Source of the DNA: a virus
Length of the DNA: 32,991 nucleotides
Direction: 5' to 3' (one strand)
IMG/VR virus record: IMGVR_UViG_3300032236_001009
Span: 1-32,991 of that record
In this document: positions 22,497 through 30,084 of the stretch, in pieces
How the letters are laid out: each line of letters opens with the position of its first letter
Numbering within the stretch: the first letter of the stretch is position 1
The notes under the pieces: model-generated
Databases searched by the model: none
Told to the model about the DNA's origin: nothing
Seen by the model: only the letters and a program-made list of their open reading frames with translations
Made by a program: the position numbers and the translations under genes

Positions 22497-22992
22497 TGTT
22501 TTCATAGATATAGATGGTGTGCTAGCAGATTTCATGGGAAGATACCGCGAAATCTATGGACACCGAGACCATCCATCAAAAAACAAAGAAAATCAATTCA
22601 ATAAAGATAACTTCAGAAACTTTGTTGAAACTGAACAGTTCAAATATCTTGAACCTTTGTCTGATTCTTATATAGGAATCAGCGCATTATATAATATGCG
22701 AGAAAGAGTCAATGTAGCCCTTTTAGGATCAATAGGTTACATTGATTATTACGAAACTCTGGTAGAACAAAAGTTATATTGGTTGCGGTTACATAATATC
22801 ACCGTACCTGCTATATTTGTTCCGGGTAAGCGTTATAAACAACTCTGGTCTGCTCCTAATCGATTATTGATTGATGATACGTTAGTCAATTGCGAACAAT
22901 GGATCGATAAAGGCGGTATTGCAATCCATCATAAAAATTGGGTTGATACCTTGTTAGATATTAAACAAAATTGTGACGGGTATTATATATGA
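22480..22992 (+). CDS. HAD-superfamily 5'-nucleotidase/phosphatase
   Basis: The product is 170 aa from ATG 22480; AGGG lies 9 nt upstream, and the frame from 22420 lies in the previous gene. HAD motif I is D10-I-D12-G-V-L, with ALLGS as a possible motif II, Lys in GKRYK and motif IV LLIDDTLVNCEQWIDKGG. This fits the 5'(3')-deoxyribonucleotidase-like group, as in phage nucleotide metabolism. The motif IV also resembles the phosphatase half of T4 polynucleotide kinase. Which substrate it uses cannot be told. Confidence 0.75.
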   Translation: MTPITDVFIDIDGVLADFMGRYREIYGHRDHPSKNKENQFNKDNFRNFVETEQFKYLEPLSDSYIGISALYNMRERVNVALLGSIGYIDYYETLVEQKLYWLRLHNITVPAIFVPGKRYKQLWSAPNRLLIDDTLVNCEQWIDKGGIAIHHKNWVDTLLDIKQNCDGYYI

Positions 22993-23168
22993 TTTCTATG
23001 ATTGCTGTATTTTTGTTTTTAACTGGATACGTTATTGTTAATATATTCGGTTCAAAATATAGAAACGTAGCTAATAAAGGCGATTATATTGGAGCCGGTT
23101 TAATACTCCTTTCTATACCCTGTTTTTTTTATGTTATTGCTATTTTTTGTTTGACATATTTGCCATGA
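22989..23168 (+). CDS. 59-aa two-TM membrane protein
   Basis: The product is MISMIAVFLFLTGYVIVNIF then a short basic loop and a second span GLILLSIPCFFYVIAIFCLT. It is coupled to the HAD gene upstream (ATGA) and to the ligase gene downstream (ATGA), so it fills the gap exactly. Function is unknown. Confidence 0.6.
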   Translation: MISMIAVFLFLTGYVIVNIFGSKYRNVANKGDYIGAGLILLSIPCFFYVIAIFCLTYLP

Positions 23169-24082
23169 TTACTAAAGAATCAGTTAAAGAATTTATTGCG
23201 AATAATCCTAAATTAGTTTCTAAAAAAGAAACGTCTGTTCCGGGTATTTACGTTCTCAAATATAAAAATAGGTGTTTCTACGATAATATTTGGAATGAAC
23301 ATATTGAAAACTGCCGTGGCGTAGTCATTGATGAAGATTATAATTTGATTGCTAATCCATTCAAGAAAATCTTCAATTATGGTATTGAATCAGGTGCCCC
23401 AACTATTTCCGATGATGAAATTGTAACAGCTGTCCGTAAGGTCAATGGTTTCATGTTGGCCGTTAGTATGTACAAAAATAAGTTACTCTTTTCAACAACT
23501 GGTTCAATTGATTCAGAATATGTATCAATGGGTTCTGATATTTTTTATCAAACCGTAACTGATGATCAAATCAAATTAGTAGAAAATTTGGCTATGTGCG
23601 GGGGTTCTACTCTGTTGTATGAAATTGTTCATCCAAATGATCCTCATATCATTCCAGAAGAGGTTGGTGCATATTTTCTTGGATTTAGACCGAATTGTTG
23701 GGATACAAGGATAATTCCCGTACATCATTACAACAAAGAGTTGTATGGTAAATCAATTGGCGATGTTGAACGCGTTAGATTTGGTGAATTGAAGCAAAGA
23801 GTAAAAGAATGTAAGCATGAAGGGTTTGTTATCTACTGTGATGATGGTAGAGCAACAAAGATCAAGAGTCCTTACTATCTGATTAAGAAGTTCTTTGCGC
23901 GTTGCAATAAGCCTGAGAAGCTACTGGAACGTAACGTTGAAAAGGCGTATCCAGAAGAATACTATCCATTGATTCGACATGTACAGACAAATGTTGATGA
24001 ATTTACTTTACTTTCTGAACAAGATCGGTTATCATATATCCGAACTTACTTAGAAAATTACATGAATGTACAGAGAGTTTGA
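23165..24082 (+). CDS. RNA ligase, Rnl1-like
   Basis: The product is 305 aa with the ligase order: ENCRGVVIDEDYNLIANPFKKIFNYG upstream of the nucleotidyl-Lys motif K92-V-N-G95, FSTTGSIDSEYV (motif III region), TLLYEIVHPND with E153, motif IV E219-G-F-V-I and motif V K232-I-K234-S. It would seal 5'-PO4/3'-OH RNA ends, as T4 Rnl1 does for cleaved tRNA. Motif I has Asn where most have Asp (KxDG). ATG 23165 is chosen for the ATGA overlap, as no strong Shine-Dalgarno is present. Likely substrates are tRNAs. Confidence 0.8.
   Translation: MITKESVKEFIANNPKLVSKKETSVPGIYVLKYKNRCFYDNIWNEHIENCRGVVIDEDYNLIANPFKKIFNYGIESGAPTISDDEIVTAVRKVNGFMLAVSMYKNKLLFSTTGSIDSEYVSMGSDIFYQTVTDDQIKLVENLAMCGGSTLLYEIVHPNDPHIIPEEVGAYFLGFRPNCWDTRIIPVHHYNKELYGKSIGDVERVRFGELKQRVKECKHEGFVIYCDDGRATKIKSPYYLIKKFFARCNKPEKLLERNVEKAYPEEYYPLIRHVQTNVDEFTLLSEQDRLSYIRTYLENYMNVQRV
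24007..24035 (+). promoter_or_regulatory. possible internal promoter in the ligase 3' end
   Basis: TTTACT (24007-24012), 17 bp, TATCAT (24030-24035) has the same layout as the 12228 promoter. It lies within coding sequence, so the match may be chance. If real it would serve the genes from 24066 on. Confidence 0.35.
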
Positions 24083-24248
24083 TAAAAAGAAATATGAAAT
24101 TCCTCCTGAAACACAGGAGCGTTTTGATTTTCTTGTAAACAAAATTTTGTACGCGAAAACTAATAACCATGTAGAATTGTATCGCGGTTTATTAGTTGTT
24201 CTTAATGCAGAATTTTCTAAATACATTTTTAAAAGGAAATTCCTATGA
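24066..24248 (+). CDS. 60-aa basic helical protein
   Basis: The product reads MYREFDKKKYEIPPETQERF then DFLVNKILYAKTNNHVELYRG. It starts inside the last codons of the ligase gene and overlaps the next gene by 4 bp. No family is recognised. Confidence 0.55.
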   Translation: MYREFDKKKYEIPPETQERFDFLVNKILYAKTNNHVELYRGLLVVLNAEFSKYIFKRKFL

Positions 24249-24397
24249 CCCAAGAAATCTTTATAGGCGCAGTAATTGGCGTTCTTATTGAACTAATGAT
24301 TATCATGGCTTTTGGTAAGATCATAATTGGTCCATGGGAATGTTTTGAGTATAAGAATAAACAATGTATTAATTGGTATAAGGTAGATGAACAATGA
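24245..24397 (+). CDS. 50-aa single-TM protein
   Basis: The product is MTQEIFIGAVIGVLIELMIIMAFGKIIIGP by position 30, followed by WECFEYKNKQCINWYKVDEQ. AGGA lies 7 nt upstream, and it ends in an ATGA overlap. One membrane span is followed by a Cys-containing tail. Function is unknown. Confidence 0.6.
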   Translation: MTQEIFIGAVIGVLIELMIIMAFGKIIIGPWECFEYKNKQCINWYKVDEQ

Positions 24398-25104
24398 TTG
24401 ATCTAAGCGTATCACAATATTGGGATAAAGATTTAATTCCCAAAATCGAAAAAGAATATAATTGCAAGTTTGTTTGTGAATCTTCAATCAAGGTAGGAAA
24501 TAGTTGGAGAGATTCTTCTTCATTGATTTTCTACAGCGAAGAAAAACATCCAGAAGGCAGTAATTATATGGCTTTCTCGTATAGTTATGAGAAGGATGCG
24601 TATGTTGTATCAGACGGTATTTCAGTAGCAGAAGTTGATATTTATGGACAGGTTGCTAATAATGGAGATATCATTTACTCAAGATTTAGGCATGACTACC
24701 GATTCTCTGCTGATAAATCAGTTTGGATTGATGGCGGTAGAAATTATACCAGAAGCGGATGCGGACCAAGTGTAACTCTTCGCATCATTGATGGCGAACT
24801 CAAAGTTACAGAAGAAATTAAATCAGAAATCGAACCTATTAATCTTCTGGATTTACCCGAAGAACGTCCTGTTGTAAAATATAGTCGAGCTAATGGTACA
24901 AAAGGTTGTTTACTTCAATTGATGACTGATCCGCCCCGGTATGTATTCAGAGTTTATGATGAAGAATACGGATTCATTGATTATAATATCAGACATTATG
25001 ATGTTGATATGGTAATTGATGATGATTCGGCTGCATTTTACGAAATTGATGGCGAACATTATATTGATTATACTCCAGAATCATTAGCATATTATGGAAC
25101 CTAG
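24394..25104 (+). CDS. 236-aa acidic hypothetical protein
   Basis: The product is beta-rich and acidic: MIDLSVSQYWDKDLIPKIEK, SSLIFYSEEKHPEGSNYMAF and VIDDDSAAFYEIDGEHYIDY. No TM, signal peptide or known catalytic motif is seen. It overlaps both neighbours (4 bp and 11 bp). I do not recognise a family. Confidence 0.65.
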   Translation: MIDLSVSQYWDKDLIPKIEKEYNCKFVCESSIKVGNSWRDSSSLIFYSEEKHPEGSNYMAFSYSYEKDAYVVSDGISVAEVDIYGQVANNGDIIYSRFRHDYRFSADKSVWIDGGRNYTRSGCGPSVTLRIIDGELKVTEEIKSEIEPINLLDLPEERPVVKYSRANGTKGCLLQLMTDPPRYVFRVYDEEYGFIDYNIRHYDVDMVIDDDSAAFYEIDGEHYIDYTPESLAYYGT

Positions 25105-25666
25105 AATTTTCATTACATCTGATATTCACGCATATCATAAAAACATTATTAAGTATTGCCCAGAATCAAGGAAGTTTTCTTCTGTTGATGAAATGAATCA
25201 TGCTATTATTCAAAATTGGAATAATAAAATATCAGCGCAGGATAATGTTTATATTCTAGGTGACGTATCGTTTAGTAATGCGTATGATTCCAGCAGATTC
25301 CTAGATCAGTTAAATGGTCAAAAGTTCCTGATCAGGGGTAATCATGATGTAAAACATATAAAGTCCTCTGATTTCAAACAGAGGTTTGCTTGGATTAAGG
25401 ATTATTATGAACTTCGTTATAACGGACGATGGATGATTCTATCTCATTATCCGTTTTTAACTTGGAATGGATCGCATCATAAAAGTATCATGTTTCATGG
25501 ACACCTACATAGTATTAATCCTATGGAACTTGACTGTAGGCGATATGATGTTGGATTAGATGGATCGCCAGATTTTTCGCCATACCTTATTGATGATGTC
25601 ATTAACATTGTTGATGAAAGATTAATTAAAGAGATTGAAATTTGCCATCATGGCAGGGAGATTTGA
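25094..25666 (+). CDS. calcineurin-like metallophosphoesterase
   Basis: The product is 190 aa with all metallophosphatase motifs: D10-x-H12 (TSDIH), GD57 (ILGDVSF), G-N83-H84-D85, SH118-Y-P, and G-H137-x-H139 near the end. This set coordinates two metals and hydrolyses phosphoester bonds, often of nucleic acids or dinucleotides. T4-like phages often encode such enzymes. It lies near the RNA ligase and kinase genes, so a nucleic-acid end-processing role is possible but unproven. Confidence 0.85.
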   Translation: MEPRIFITSDIHAYHKNIIKYCPESRKFSSVDEMNHAIIQNWNNKISAQDNVYILGDVSFSNAYDSSRFLDQLNGQKFLIRGNHDVKHIKSSDFKQRFAWIKDYYELRYNGRWMILSHYPFLTWNGSHHKSIMFHGHLHSINPMELDCRRYDVGLDGSPDFSPYLIDDVINIVDERLIKEIEICHHGREI

Positions 25667-25963
25667 ATGGATAAAAGACCGCATTATGATTTGATTGTTG
25701 CTTGGGCTGAAGGTAAGATCATCCAAGAACGAAATTGGGAAGGTGAGTGGCAGGATAATCCTACCCCTAAGTTTGACCGATATGGTGAATATCGCCTCAA
25801 GCCAGAACCTAAGCCTGACATTGTTAAAAAGTTTCTTGTTTGCTTGGACCGCAATAATACTGTGATTACAAGTAGCCTTGCAGCAGTAGGCTATAATCTT
25901 ATTTTGACGTTTGATGGTGAAACAAGACAGTTGGTATCTGCGGAGGTAAGTCCATATGTCTAA
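25667..25963 (+). CDS. AWAEGK-domain protein 1
   Basis: The product is 98 aa. The first half HYDLIVAWAEGKIIQERNWEGEWQDNPTPKFDRYGEYRLKPEP is a domain also found in the next gene and at 29181-29624. The recurring pattern H-x-D-x-I-x-AWAEGK-x-IQ...W...P...YR-x-KPE occurs alone or with tails in many phages. The tail here, FLVCLDRNNTVITSSLAAVG, is distinct. Function is unknown. GGGAG is 6 nt upstream. Confidence 0.7.
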   Translation: MDKRPHYDLIVAWAEGKIIQERNWEGEWQDNPTPKFDRYGEYRLKPEPKPDIVKKFLVCLDRNNTVITSSLAAVGYNLILTFDGETRQLVSAEVSPYV

Positions 25964-26390
25964 GCACGTACACGCAGAAATTATTAAAGCATGGGCTGAA
26001 GGAAAAAAGATTCAGCGATATTCTAATGTACTGTGTACGTGGTGTCATGATCCTAATCCTTATTTTGATCGCACCATGATGTACAGAGTTGCTCCAGAAA
26101 CTTATTTACATCGCAATGAGGGTATGTATAGCGGATATACAATTAACCCTGTTATGTCTACTAATTCCGAAGTAGGAACTTATAAATTTTCATTTGATAC
26201 GCAGAACTACGGCGATGTATTACAATCTGCTGTTGATTTTATCAAGGGAACAATAACAGTTTATGATCACGTGAAACTGTTCAAGTTTAAATCGGAAAAT
26301 CATGTCGGTAGCGATGCCGAACTTGGATATAACGTCAAATATGTTTTTGACGCAAATACCCAAGTATTGATTTCAGTGGAGAGATTGTGA
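25956..26390 (+). CDS. AWAEGK-domain protein 2
   Basis: The product is 144 aa with MSKHVHAEIIKAWAEGKKIQ, WCHDPNPYFDRTMMYRVAPE at the N-terminus, then a longer beta-rich tail (KFKSENHVGSDAELGYNVKY). It overlaps its tandem paralog by 8 bp and has GGAGG upstream. The core is shared with the neighbour; the tails differ in length and sequence. Function is unknown. Confidence 0.7.
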   Translation: MSKHVHAEIIKAWAEGKKIQRYSNVLCTWCHDPNPYFDRTMMYRVAPETYLHRNEGMYSGYTINPVMSTNSEVGTYKFSFDTQNYGDVLQSAVDFIKGTITVYDHVKLFKFKSENHVGSDAELGYNVKYVFDANTQVLISVERL

Positions 26391-26590
26391 TGCAAGTGAC
26401 ATTTATAGGTTTGATGACTTTACTCTTTATTGGGTTGAAGTTGACTAACCATATCGATTGGAGTTGGTGGCTTGTATTAAGTCCTTTTTGGGGTTCTTTT
26501 TTATTGACGTTTGTTATATTTTTCTTTTATTTTCTGTATATTGCCTACGCAAGCGCAGACAGTAAAGTAAAAAAGAGGAATAAAAAGTGA
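26390..26590 (+). CDS. 66-aa two-TM membrane protein
   Basis: The product is MQVTFIGLMTLLFIGLKLTN, HIDWSWWLVLSPFWGSFLLT and a third hydrophobic stretch before a basic tail KVKKRNKK. ATG 26390 overlaps the previous TGA. It is likely in the inner membrane. Function is unknown. Confidence 0.6.
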   Translation: MQVTFIGLMTLLFIGLKLTNHIDWSWWLVLSPFWGSFLLTFVIFFFYFLYIAYASADSKVKKRNKK

Positions 26591-27000
26591 GTAAATTGGT
26601 ATTATTGAGGGGCATGCCAGGAAGCGGCAAATCAACTCTAGCGCAACGATTTGTTACAAAGAGTCCAGAAGTCTGGGTACATTTGGAAGCAGATATGTAT
26701 TTTGTTGATGAAGAAGGTAACTATGCCTTTGAATCATCTAAAATTAAGCATGCTCATCAATGGTGCCAACAAAAAACTGAAGATTCTTTGGCGCATGGTT
26801 TCAATGTAGTGGTATCAAATACTTTTACCACTAAATGGGAATTGCGTCCTTACTTTGATATTGCTGACGTTTTTGGAATTGTTCCTGAAGTCATTCTTTT
26901 ACAAAATGTTTTTGATTCAGTTCATGATGTTCCTGAGGATGTCATGAGAAGAATGAGTGAACGTTTTGAATATGATATTTCAGAACTTTTTATGAAATAG
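26587..27000 (+). CDS. P-loop kinase, Pnk kinase-domain-like
   Basis: The product is 137 aa with Walker A GMPGSGKST (K15) at the N-terminus. HLEADMYFVDEEGNYAF and a Lys/Arg-rich segment follow, then VVVSNTFTTKWELRPYF and VPEDVMRRMSERFEYDI. The order resembles the N-terminal kinase domain of T4 polynucleotide kinase, but no phosphatase domain is attached. The GTG start at 26587 has GAGG 8 nt upstream and overlaps the previous stop as GTGA. It could phosphorylate RNA or DNA 5' ends ahead of the ligase. A zeta-toxin-like or other small kinase is the alternative. Confidence 0.7.
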   Translation: MSKLVLLRGMPGSGKSTLAQRFVTKSPEVWVHLEADMYFVDEEGNYAFESSKIKHAHQWCQQKTEDSLAHGFNVVVSNTFTTKWELRPYFDIADVFGIVPEVILLQNVFDSVHDVPEDVMRRMSERFEYDISELFMK

Positions 27001-27003
27001 TGC

Positions 27004-27032
27004 TTGACTTCCTGCTAAGGATCAAGTAAAAT
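27004..27032 (+). promoter_or_regulatory. promoter for the CobS-like ATPase
   Basis: TTGACT (27004-27009), 17 bp, TAAAAT (27027-27032). The predicted start is near 27039, leaving about 27 nt before the ATG at 27066. Confidence 0.7.
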
Positions 27033-27065
27033 ATAATCTCTGTTGTAACTTTTGAAGTATAAATT

Positions 27066-27947
27066 ATGAGCACAAATCTTATTCCTACAGTCGATCCTTT
27101 GTATATTCCATTTGGGTTTTTCACCGATCTCAAGAATGTAATTAAGTCTAAGGTCTTTTATCCTGTTTTCATTGCAGGTGAAAGCGGTCTTGGTAAGAAC
27201 GCAATGGTTGAAAATGTCTGCGCAGTTCTTGGTCGCGAACTTATCCGTTTCAACTTTTCTGTTGAGACTGATAAGGTTGATCTGATGGGCGGTCCAACTC
27301 TTCGCGATGGTAACATCGTATATAACGAAGGTCCAGTTCTGACTGCTATGCGCCGTGGTTCTGTTCTTGTCCTTGACGAAATCGGTAAGGGTAATCCTAA
27401 CACGATGCTTGTTCTCAACGGTATTCTTGAAGGCAAGCCATATTACAATCCCCATACTGGTGAAATGGTTTATCCAGCAGAAGGATTTAACGTAGTTGCT
27501 ACGTCAAACAGCGTTGGTAAGGGTTGTGATTCTGGTCGTTACCTTGAACAGATTCTTGATAGTTCACTTCTTGAACGTTTCCCTATCACGGTTATTCAAG
27601 AAGAACCTACTGAAAAGGTTGAGATGAAGATCATTGCTAATTATCTTGATGATGAAGATTTTGGCGAGAAGCTGGTTAAGTGGGCTAGGGCTATTCGTAA
27701 GTCATTTGCTAATGCAGCAATTGATGAGTATATCTCTATTCGTCGCTTGGTTCATATCTCTCGCGCTTATGGAATCTTTAAGGATCGTACCAAGGCAATT
27801 GAACTCTGTATCAATCGTTTTGATGATGAAATTCGTGATGCGTTTCTAGATTTGTATACGAAAATCGATGCGGGTATCGATCCTGAAGAGCAGACTGCTA
27901 CCACGGATGAATCTGTATCACAAACTGCATATGATCCTGGTTTCTAA
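27066..27947 (+). CDS. cobS: MoxR/CobS-like AAA+ ATPase
   Basis: The product is 293 aa. Walker A is GESGLGKN (38-45), Walker B LVLDE (102-106), sensor-1 N148 in ATSNS and the arginine-finger region LLERF (169-172). The VDLMGGPTLRDGNIVYNEGP segment is typical of the MoxR/CobS group. Asn replaces the usual Thr/Ser after the Walker Lys, a substitution I recall in phage members. Such ATPases work with VWA-domain partners, and the protein at 9581-11725 fits. Its own promoter precedes it; the next gene overlaps its stop by 1 bp. The gene symbol is by family resemblance. Confidence 0.8.
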   Translation: MSTNLIPTVDPLYIPFGFFTDLKNVIKSKVFYPVFIAGESGLGKNAMVENVCAVLGRELIRFNFSVETDKVDLMGGPTLRDGNIVYNEGPVLTAMRRGSVLVLDEIGKGNPNTMLVLNGILEGKPYYNPHTGEMVYPAEGFNVVATSNSVGKGCDSGRYLEQILDSSLLERFPITVIQEEPTEKVEMKIIANYLDDEDFGEKLVKWARAIRKSFANAAIDEYISIRRLVHISRAYGIFKDRTKAIELCINRFDDEIRDAFLDLYTKIDAGIDPEEQTATTDESVSQTAYDPGF

Positions 27948-28270
27948 TGCGGTTTACCCTTAGTACAGATAAGGGGGTCTTTGTCTCTGTTCCGGCAGAG
28001 ACATTGACCAAACTTATGGAATTTATGTTTGTCTCTGGTAATCTATTACAATATCTTGAACGAGAAAAGTTTGAGGATAAAGTTTTAGAAGGATTGGTAC
28101 AATTTAACGTCAATTGTTATACTGACTTGTACCATCATCTTGAGAACGAAAAGAAAAAACCTGTTAAGGAAAAGGTCGATATTAAACCTGAACCTGTGGT
28201 TGAAGAGATTATTGAGGAAATTCCGTTAGCTGATAATGTTATACGGTTTCCTTTTGGTAAGAAAGATTAG
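27947..28270 (+). CDS. 107-aa hypothetical protein with acidic linker
   Basis: The product has an N-terminal alpha-beta region (MRFTLSTDKGVFVSVPAETL, FMFVSGNLLQYLEREKFEDK) and a Lys/Glu/Pro-rich tail (KKKPVKEKVDIKPEPVVEEI) ending NVIRFPFGKKD. It is cotranscribed with the CobS-like ATPase and could be an accessory factor. No family is recognised. Confidence 0.6.
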   Translation: MRFTLSTDKGVFVSVPAETLTKLMEFMFVSGNLLQYLEREKFEDKVLEGLVQFNVNCYTDLYHHLENEKKKPVKEKVDIKPEPVVEEIIEEIPLADNVIRFPFGKKD

Positions 28271-28277
28271 AACATCG

Positions 28278-28285
28278 TATAAATA
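28278..28285 (+). promoter_or_regulatory. T4-type late promoter at the tRNA genes
   Basis: TATAAATA sits so that initiation would fall near 28291, two bases before the tRNA-Tyr 5' end at 28293. This suggests late transcription of the tRNA pair, in addition to readthrough from the upstream operon. Confidence 0.5.
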
Positions 28286-28292
28286 TGAAACT

Positions 28293-28379
28293 GGGTAAGC
28301 GGTGAAGTTGGAGAGTCACACCAGACTGTAAATCTGGCGCCTCGTTGCTGAGTAGGTTCGATTCCTACCTTGCCCACCA
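28293..28379 (+). tRNA. tRNA-Tyr (GUA)
   Basis: The gene is 87 nt including an encoded CCA (28377-28379). The acceptor stem GGGTAAG pairs with CTTGCCC, discriminator A. The anticodon loop CTGTAAA gives GUA. A long variable arm fits the type II structure of bacterial tRNA-Tyr, and the T loop is TTCGATT. A false ORF on the minus strand covers this region. Confidence 0.9.
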
Positions 28380-28386
28380 AAATTAA

Positions 28387-28461
28387 TCAGGGATCGTCTA
28401 ACTGGCAGGACACCGGCCTCTGAAGTCGTGAATCTTGGTTCGAACCCAAGTCCCTGAACCA
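28387..28461 (+). tRNA. tRNA-Gln (CUG)
   Basis: The gene is 75 nt with encoded CCA. TCAGGGA pairs with TCCCTGA; the U1-A72 pair is a recognition feature of GlnRS. The anticodon loop CTCTGAA gives CUG. The anticodon stem has one mismatch (C27-U43) and one G-U, with a 3' side GTCGT as in tRNA-Arg(UCU), so origin by anticodon change is possible. The T loop is TTCGAAC. It follows tRNA-Tyr by 7 nt. Confidence 0.8.
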
Positions 28462-28468
28462 TTTTAAA

Positions 28469-28798
28469 ATGAGTTACGTCATGAATCCAGAATTTCGAAA
28501 GAAGTTTCTCACTAATACTGATCAAACGGGTCGGTATATTGTCCAGTCAATTCGTACAGGCAAAACTTATTATGTTGAACCAATTGGCAACCCATATGTC
28601 CAATGGGGATCAATTGATCCAGTATCAGGTAAGCTAGTCAATAAGAAAGGTCATGATAAATATCGTGGCTCAATTGATATGGAAGATTCTATGATCTCAG
28701 AAGAAAACGGATTCAAGAATATTCAGTTACTTCCAGCAGGCACTTCTCCTGCATCTGCTATTGAAGTTTTAGACTCAAAATACCCGGATAAAAAATGA
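28469..28798 (+). CDS. 109-aa hypothetical protein
   Basis: The product contains GRYIVQSIRTGKTYYVEPIG and VQWGSIDPVSGKLVNKKGHD. It starts 7 nt after the tRNA-Gln CCA; a second ATG at 28481 (MNPEF) is a possible start, and neither has a strong Shine-Dalgarno. It ends in an ATGA overlap. No family is recognised. Confidence 0.6.
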   Translation: MSYVMNPEFRKKFLTNTDQTGRYIVQSIRTGKTYYVEPIGNPYVQWGSIDPVSGKLVNKKGHDKYRGSIDMEDSMISEENGFKNIQLLPAGTSPASAIEVLDSKYPDKK

Positions 28799-29184
28799 CT
28801 AAACTTATTACCGCAGAAGAAGCCAGAGAAATGCGAGCCATGCGTATGCGTAATTTTCACAATTATGAAATGGAAAAGTACATCAAATATATCAACAAAA
28901 AGATTAGAGAAGAAACAAAGAAAGGGAACTTTGGATTTGAGTTGTGGTATACGTATTATGTTTCATGTACTCCTGATGAAGTTATTTCAGAATTATCAGC
29001 AGCGCAGATGGCACAATTGATTAATCTTCTGGAAGAAAATGGTTATAGAGCATATCTGGATCGCGGTAAGAGACTTTGTGTATGGTGGAATGAGAAAGTA
29101 GAACCAAAGCCGTCAGAGTTTCAAGTTGTTCAACATGAACTGACGTTTAAGGAACCTTGGTATTGTTTTTGGAGGAAGTCGTGA
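28795..29184 (+). CDS. 129-aa hypothetical protein
   Basis: The N-terminus MTKLITAEEAREMRAMRMRN is helical and basic. The middle SELSAAQMAQLINLLEENGY followed by RAYLDRGKRLCVWW looks like a helix and strand pair. The C-terminus is Trp-rich (EPWYCFWRKS). It is coupled to both neighbours by ATGA and GTGA overlaps. I recall similar phage ORFs of unknown function. Confidence 0.65.
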   Translation: MTKLITAEEAREMRAMRMRNFHNYEMEKYIKYINKKIREETKKGNFGFELWYTYYVSCTPDEVISELSAAQMAQLINLLEENGYRAYLDRGKRLCVWWNEKVEPKPSEFQVVQHELTFKEPWYCFWRKS

Positions 29185-29624
29185 GTAATAGACACAAACA
29201 CGCTGACCTTATCCATGCTTGGGCAGAAGGTAAAGAGATTCAGTATTATTCTAATATTTTTAAAGACTGGCTTGATTTAAGTGAACCATCTTGGAATCTG
29301 GGTGATGAATACAGATTAAAACCAGAAAAACCATATGGTAAATATGATAAGATTATTGAATCTGTTGTTAATGAAGTTGACTTTGAAAGTATCCGTAAAG
29401 TAATGGTTGCATTGGATTGGACAGGATATGACTCAAGAGTACCTACTATTGATGATTTGAAAAATACGGTTATACAACTGACAAATGACCTTCTAGTAAA
29501 GAACTTAGCGGAAACTTCTAGTTGCGGATTTACAGTAAAATGGTATCTTGCCCATCATGACACTATTAGAGTAAGTTTTAGAGCTGTTTCTGATATTTTT
29601 GTTCCTGTTGGGAAGATTAAGTAA
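29181..29624 (+). CDS. AWAEGK-domain protein 3, GTG start
   Basis: The product is 147 aa with NRHKHADLIHAWAEGKEIQY and W-L-D-L...P-S-W...EYRLKPEKP at the N-terminus, the third copy of the domain in the tandem pair at 25667-26390. The tail (FESIRKVMVALDWTGYDSRV...) is unlike the other two. GTG 29181 has GGAGG 5 nt upstream and overlaps the previous stop (GTGA). Function is unknown. Confidence 0.7.
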   Translation: MSNRHKHADLIHAWAEGKEIQYYSNIFKDWLDLSEPSWNLGDEYRLKPEKPYGKYDKIIESVVNEVDFESIRKVMVALDWTGYDSRVPTIDDLKNTVIQLTNDLLVKNLAETSSCGFTVKWYLAHHDTIRVSFRAVSDIFVPVGKIK

Positions 29625-29839
29625 TGAACGAAAGAATTAAAGAACTTGCTCAAATTGCACAAAAATATGTTGATGATAATAAATATGAGCATGATATTGT
29701 AGCATACCACCACGGATTGGCATTCAGAGATAAGTTCGCTAAGTTGATTGTTCTGGAATGTGCTGTTATCGTAGGATCAATGGAAGAATCAAATCAAGAC
29801 ATTGCTACCAAAATCAAAGAACATTTTGGCATTGAATAA
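29624..29839 (+). CDS. MNERIKELA-family small protein, copy 1
   Basis: The product is 71 aa: MNERIKELAQIAQKYVDDNK, FRDKFAKLIVLECAVIVGS, then IATKIKEHFGIE. This helical pattern (RI-x-ELA..., FA-x-LIV-x-EC, HFG) is widespread in T4-like phages and occurs again at 30565. Function is unknown. TAATG overlaps occur at both ends. Confidence 0.7.
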   Translation: MNERIKELAQIAQKYVDDNKYEHDIVAYHHGLAFRDKFAKLIVLECAVIVGSMEESNQDIATKIKEHFGIE

Positions 29840-30072
29840 TGATTATACAATTTGATAGATTTGAAGGTACTTCTTTTGATACAGAATTTGTAGGAACTAT
29901 TAGAATCAAAATTGAGCATATTGAAGATGGATTGTTCTGGTTACATAATGGACTTAAAAAAGACCTATATCAGACATTTGGCGAAGAGCTATTTAAACAG
30001 ATATTAGATTCTGGATCGAAGAATAGTCAACATTTTGAGAAGCTGATGAAAACATTCAATGAAAGTATTTGA
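29839..30072 (+). CDS. 77-aa hypothetical protein
   Basis: The product begins MIIQFDRFEGTSFDTEFVGT and continues with IRIKIEHIEDGLFWLHNGLK, an alpha-beta pattern. It is short and acidic. It overlaps the previous stop by 1 bp. No family is recognised. Confidence 0.55.
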   Translation: MIIQFDRFEGTSFDTEFVGTIRIKIEHIEDGLFWLHNGLKKDLYQTFGEELFKQILDSGSKNSQHFEKLMKTFNESI

Positions 30073-30084
30073 AGGAGAAAGATA

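Noticed and set aside
27158-27436. 92-aa minus-strand ORF inside the CobS-like gene
   Set aside because: A shadow of a strongly conserved gene, with an Arg/Pro/Ser composition typical of antisense frames.
28316-28525. Minus-strand ORF of 69 aa over the tRNA genes
   Set aside because: It is the antisense translation of tRNA-Tyr and tRNA-Gln, a well-known artefact, and has no ribosome-binding site.
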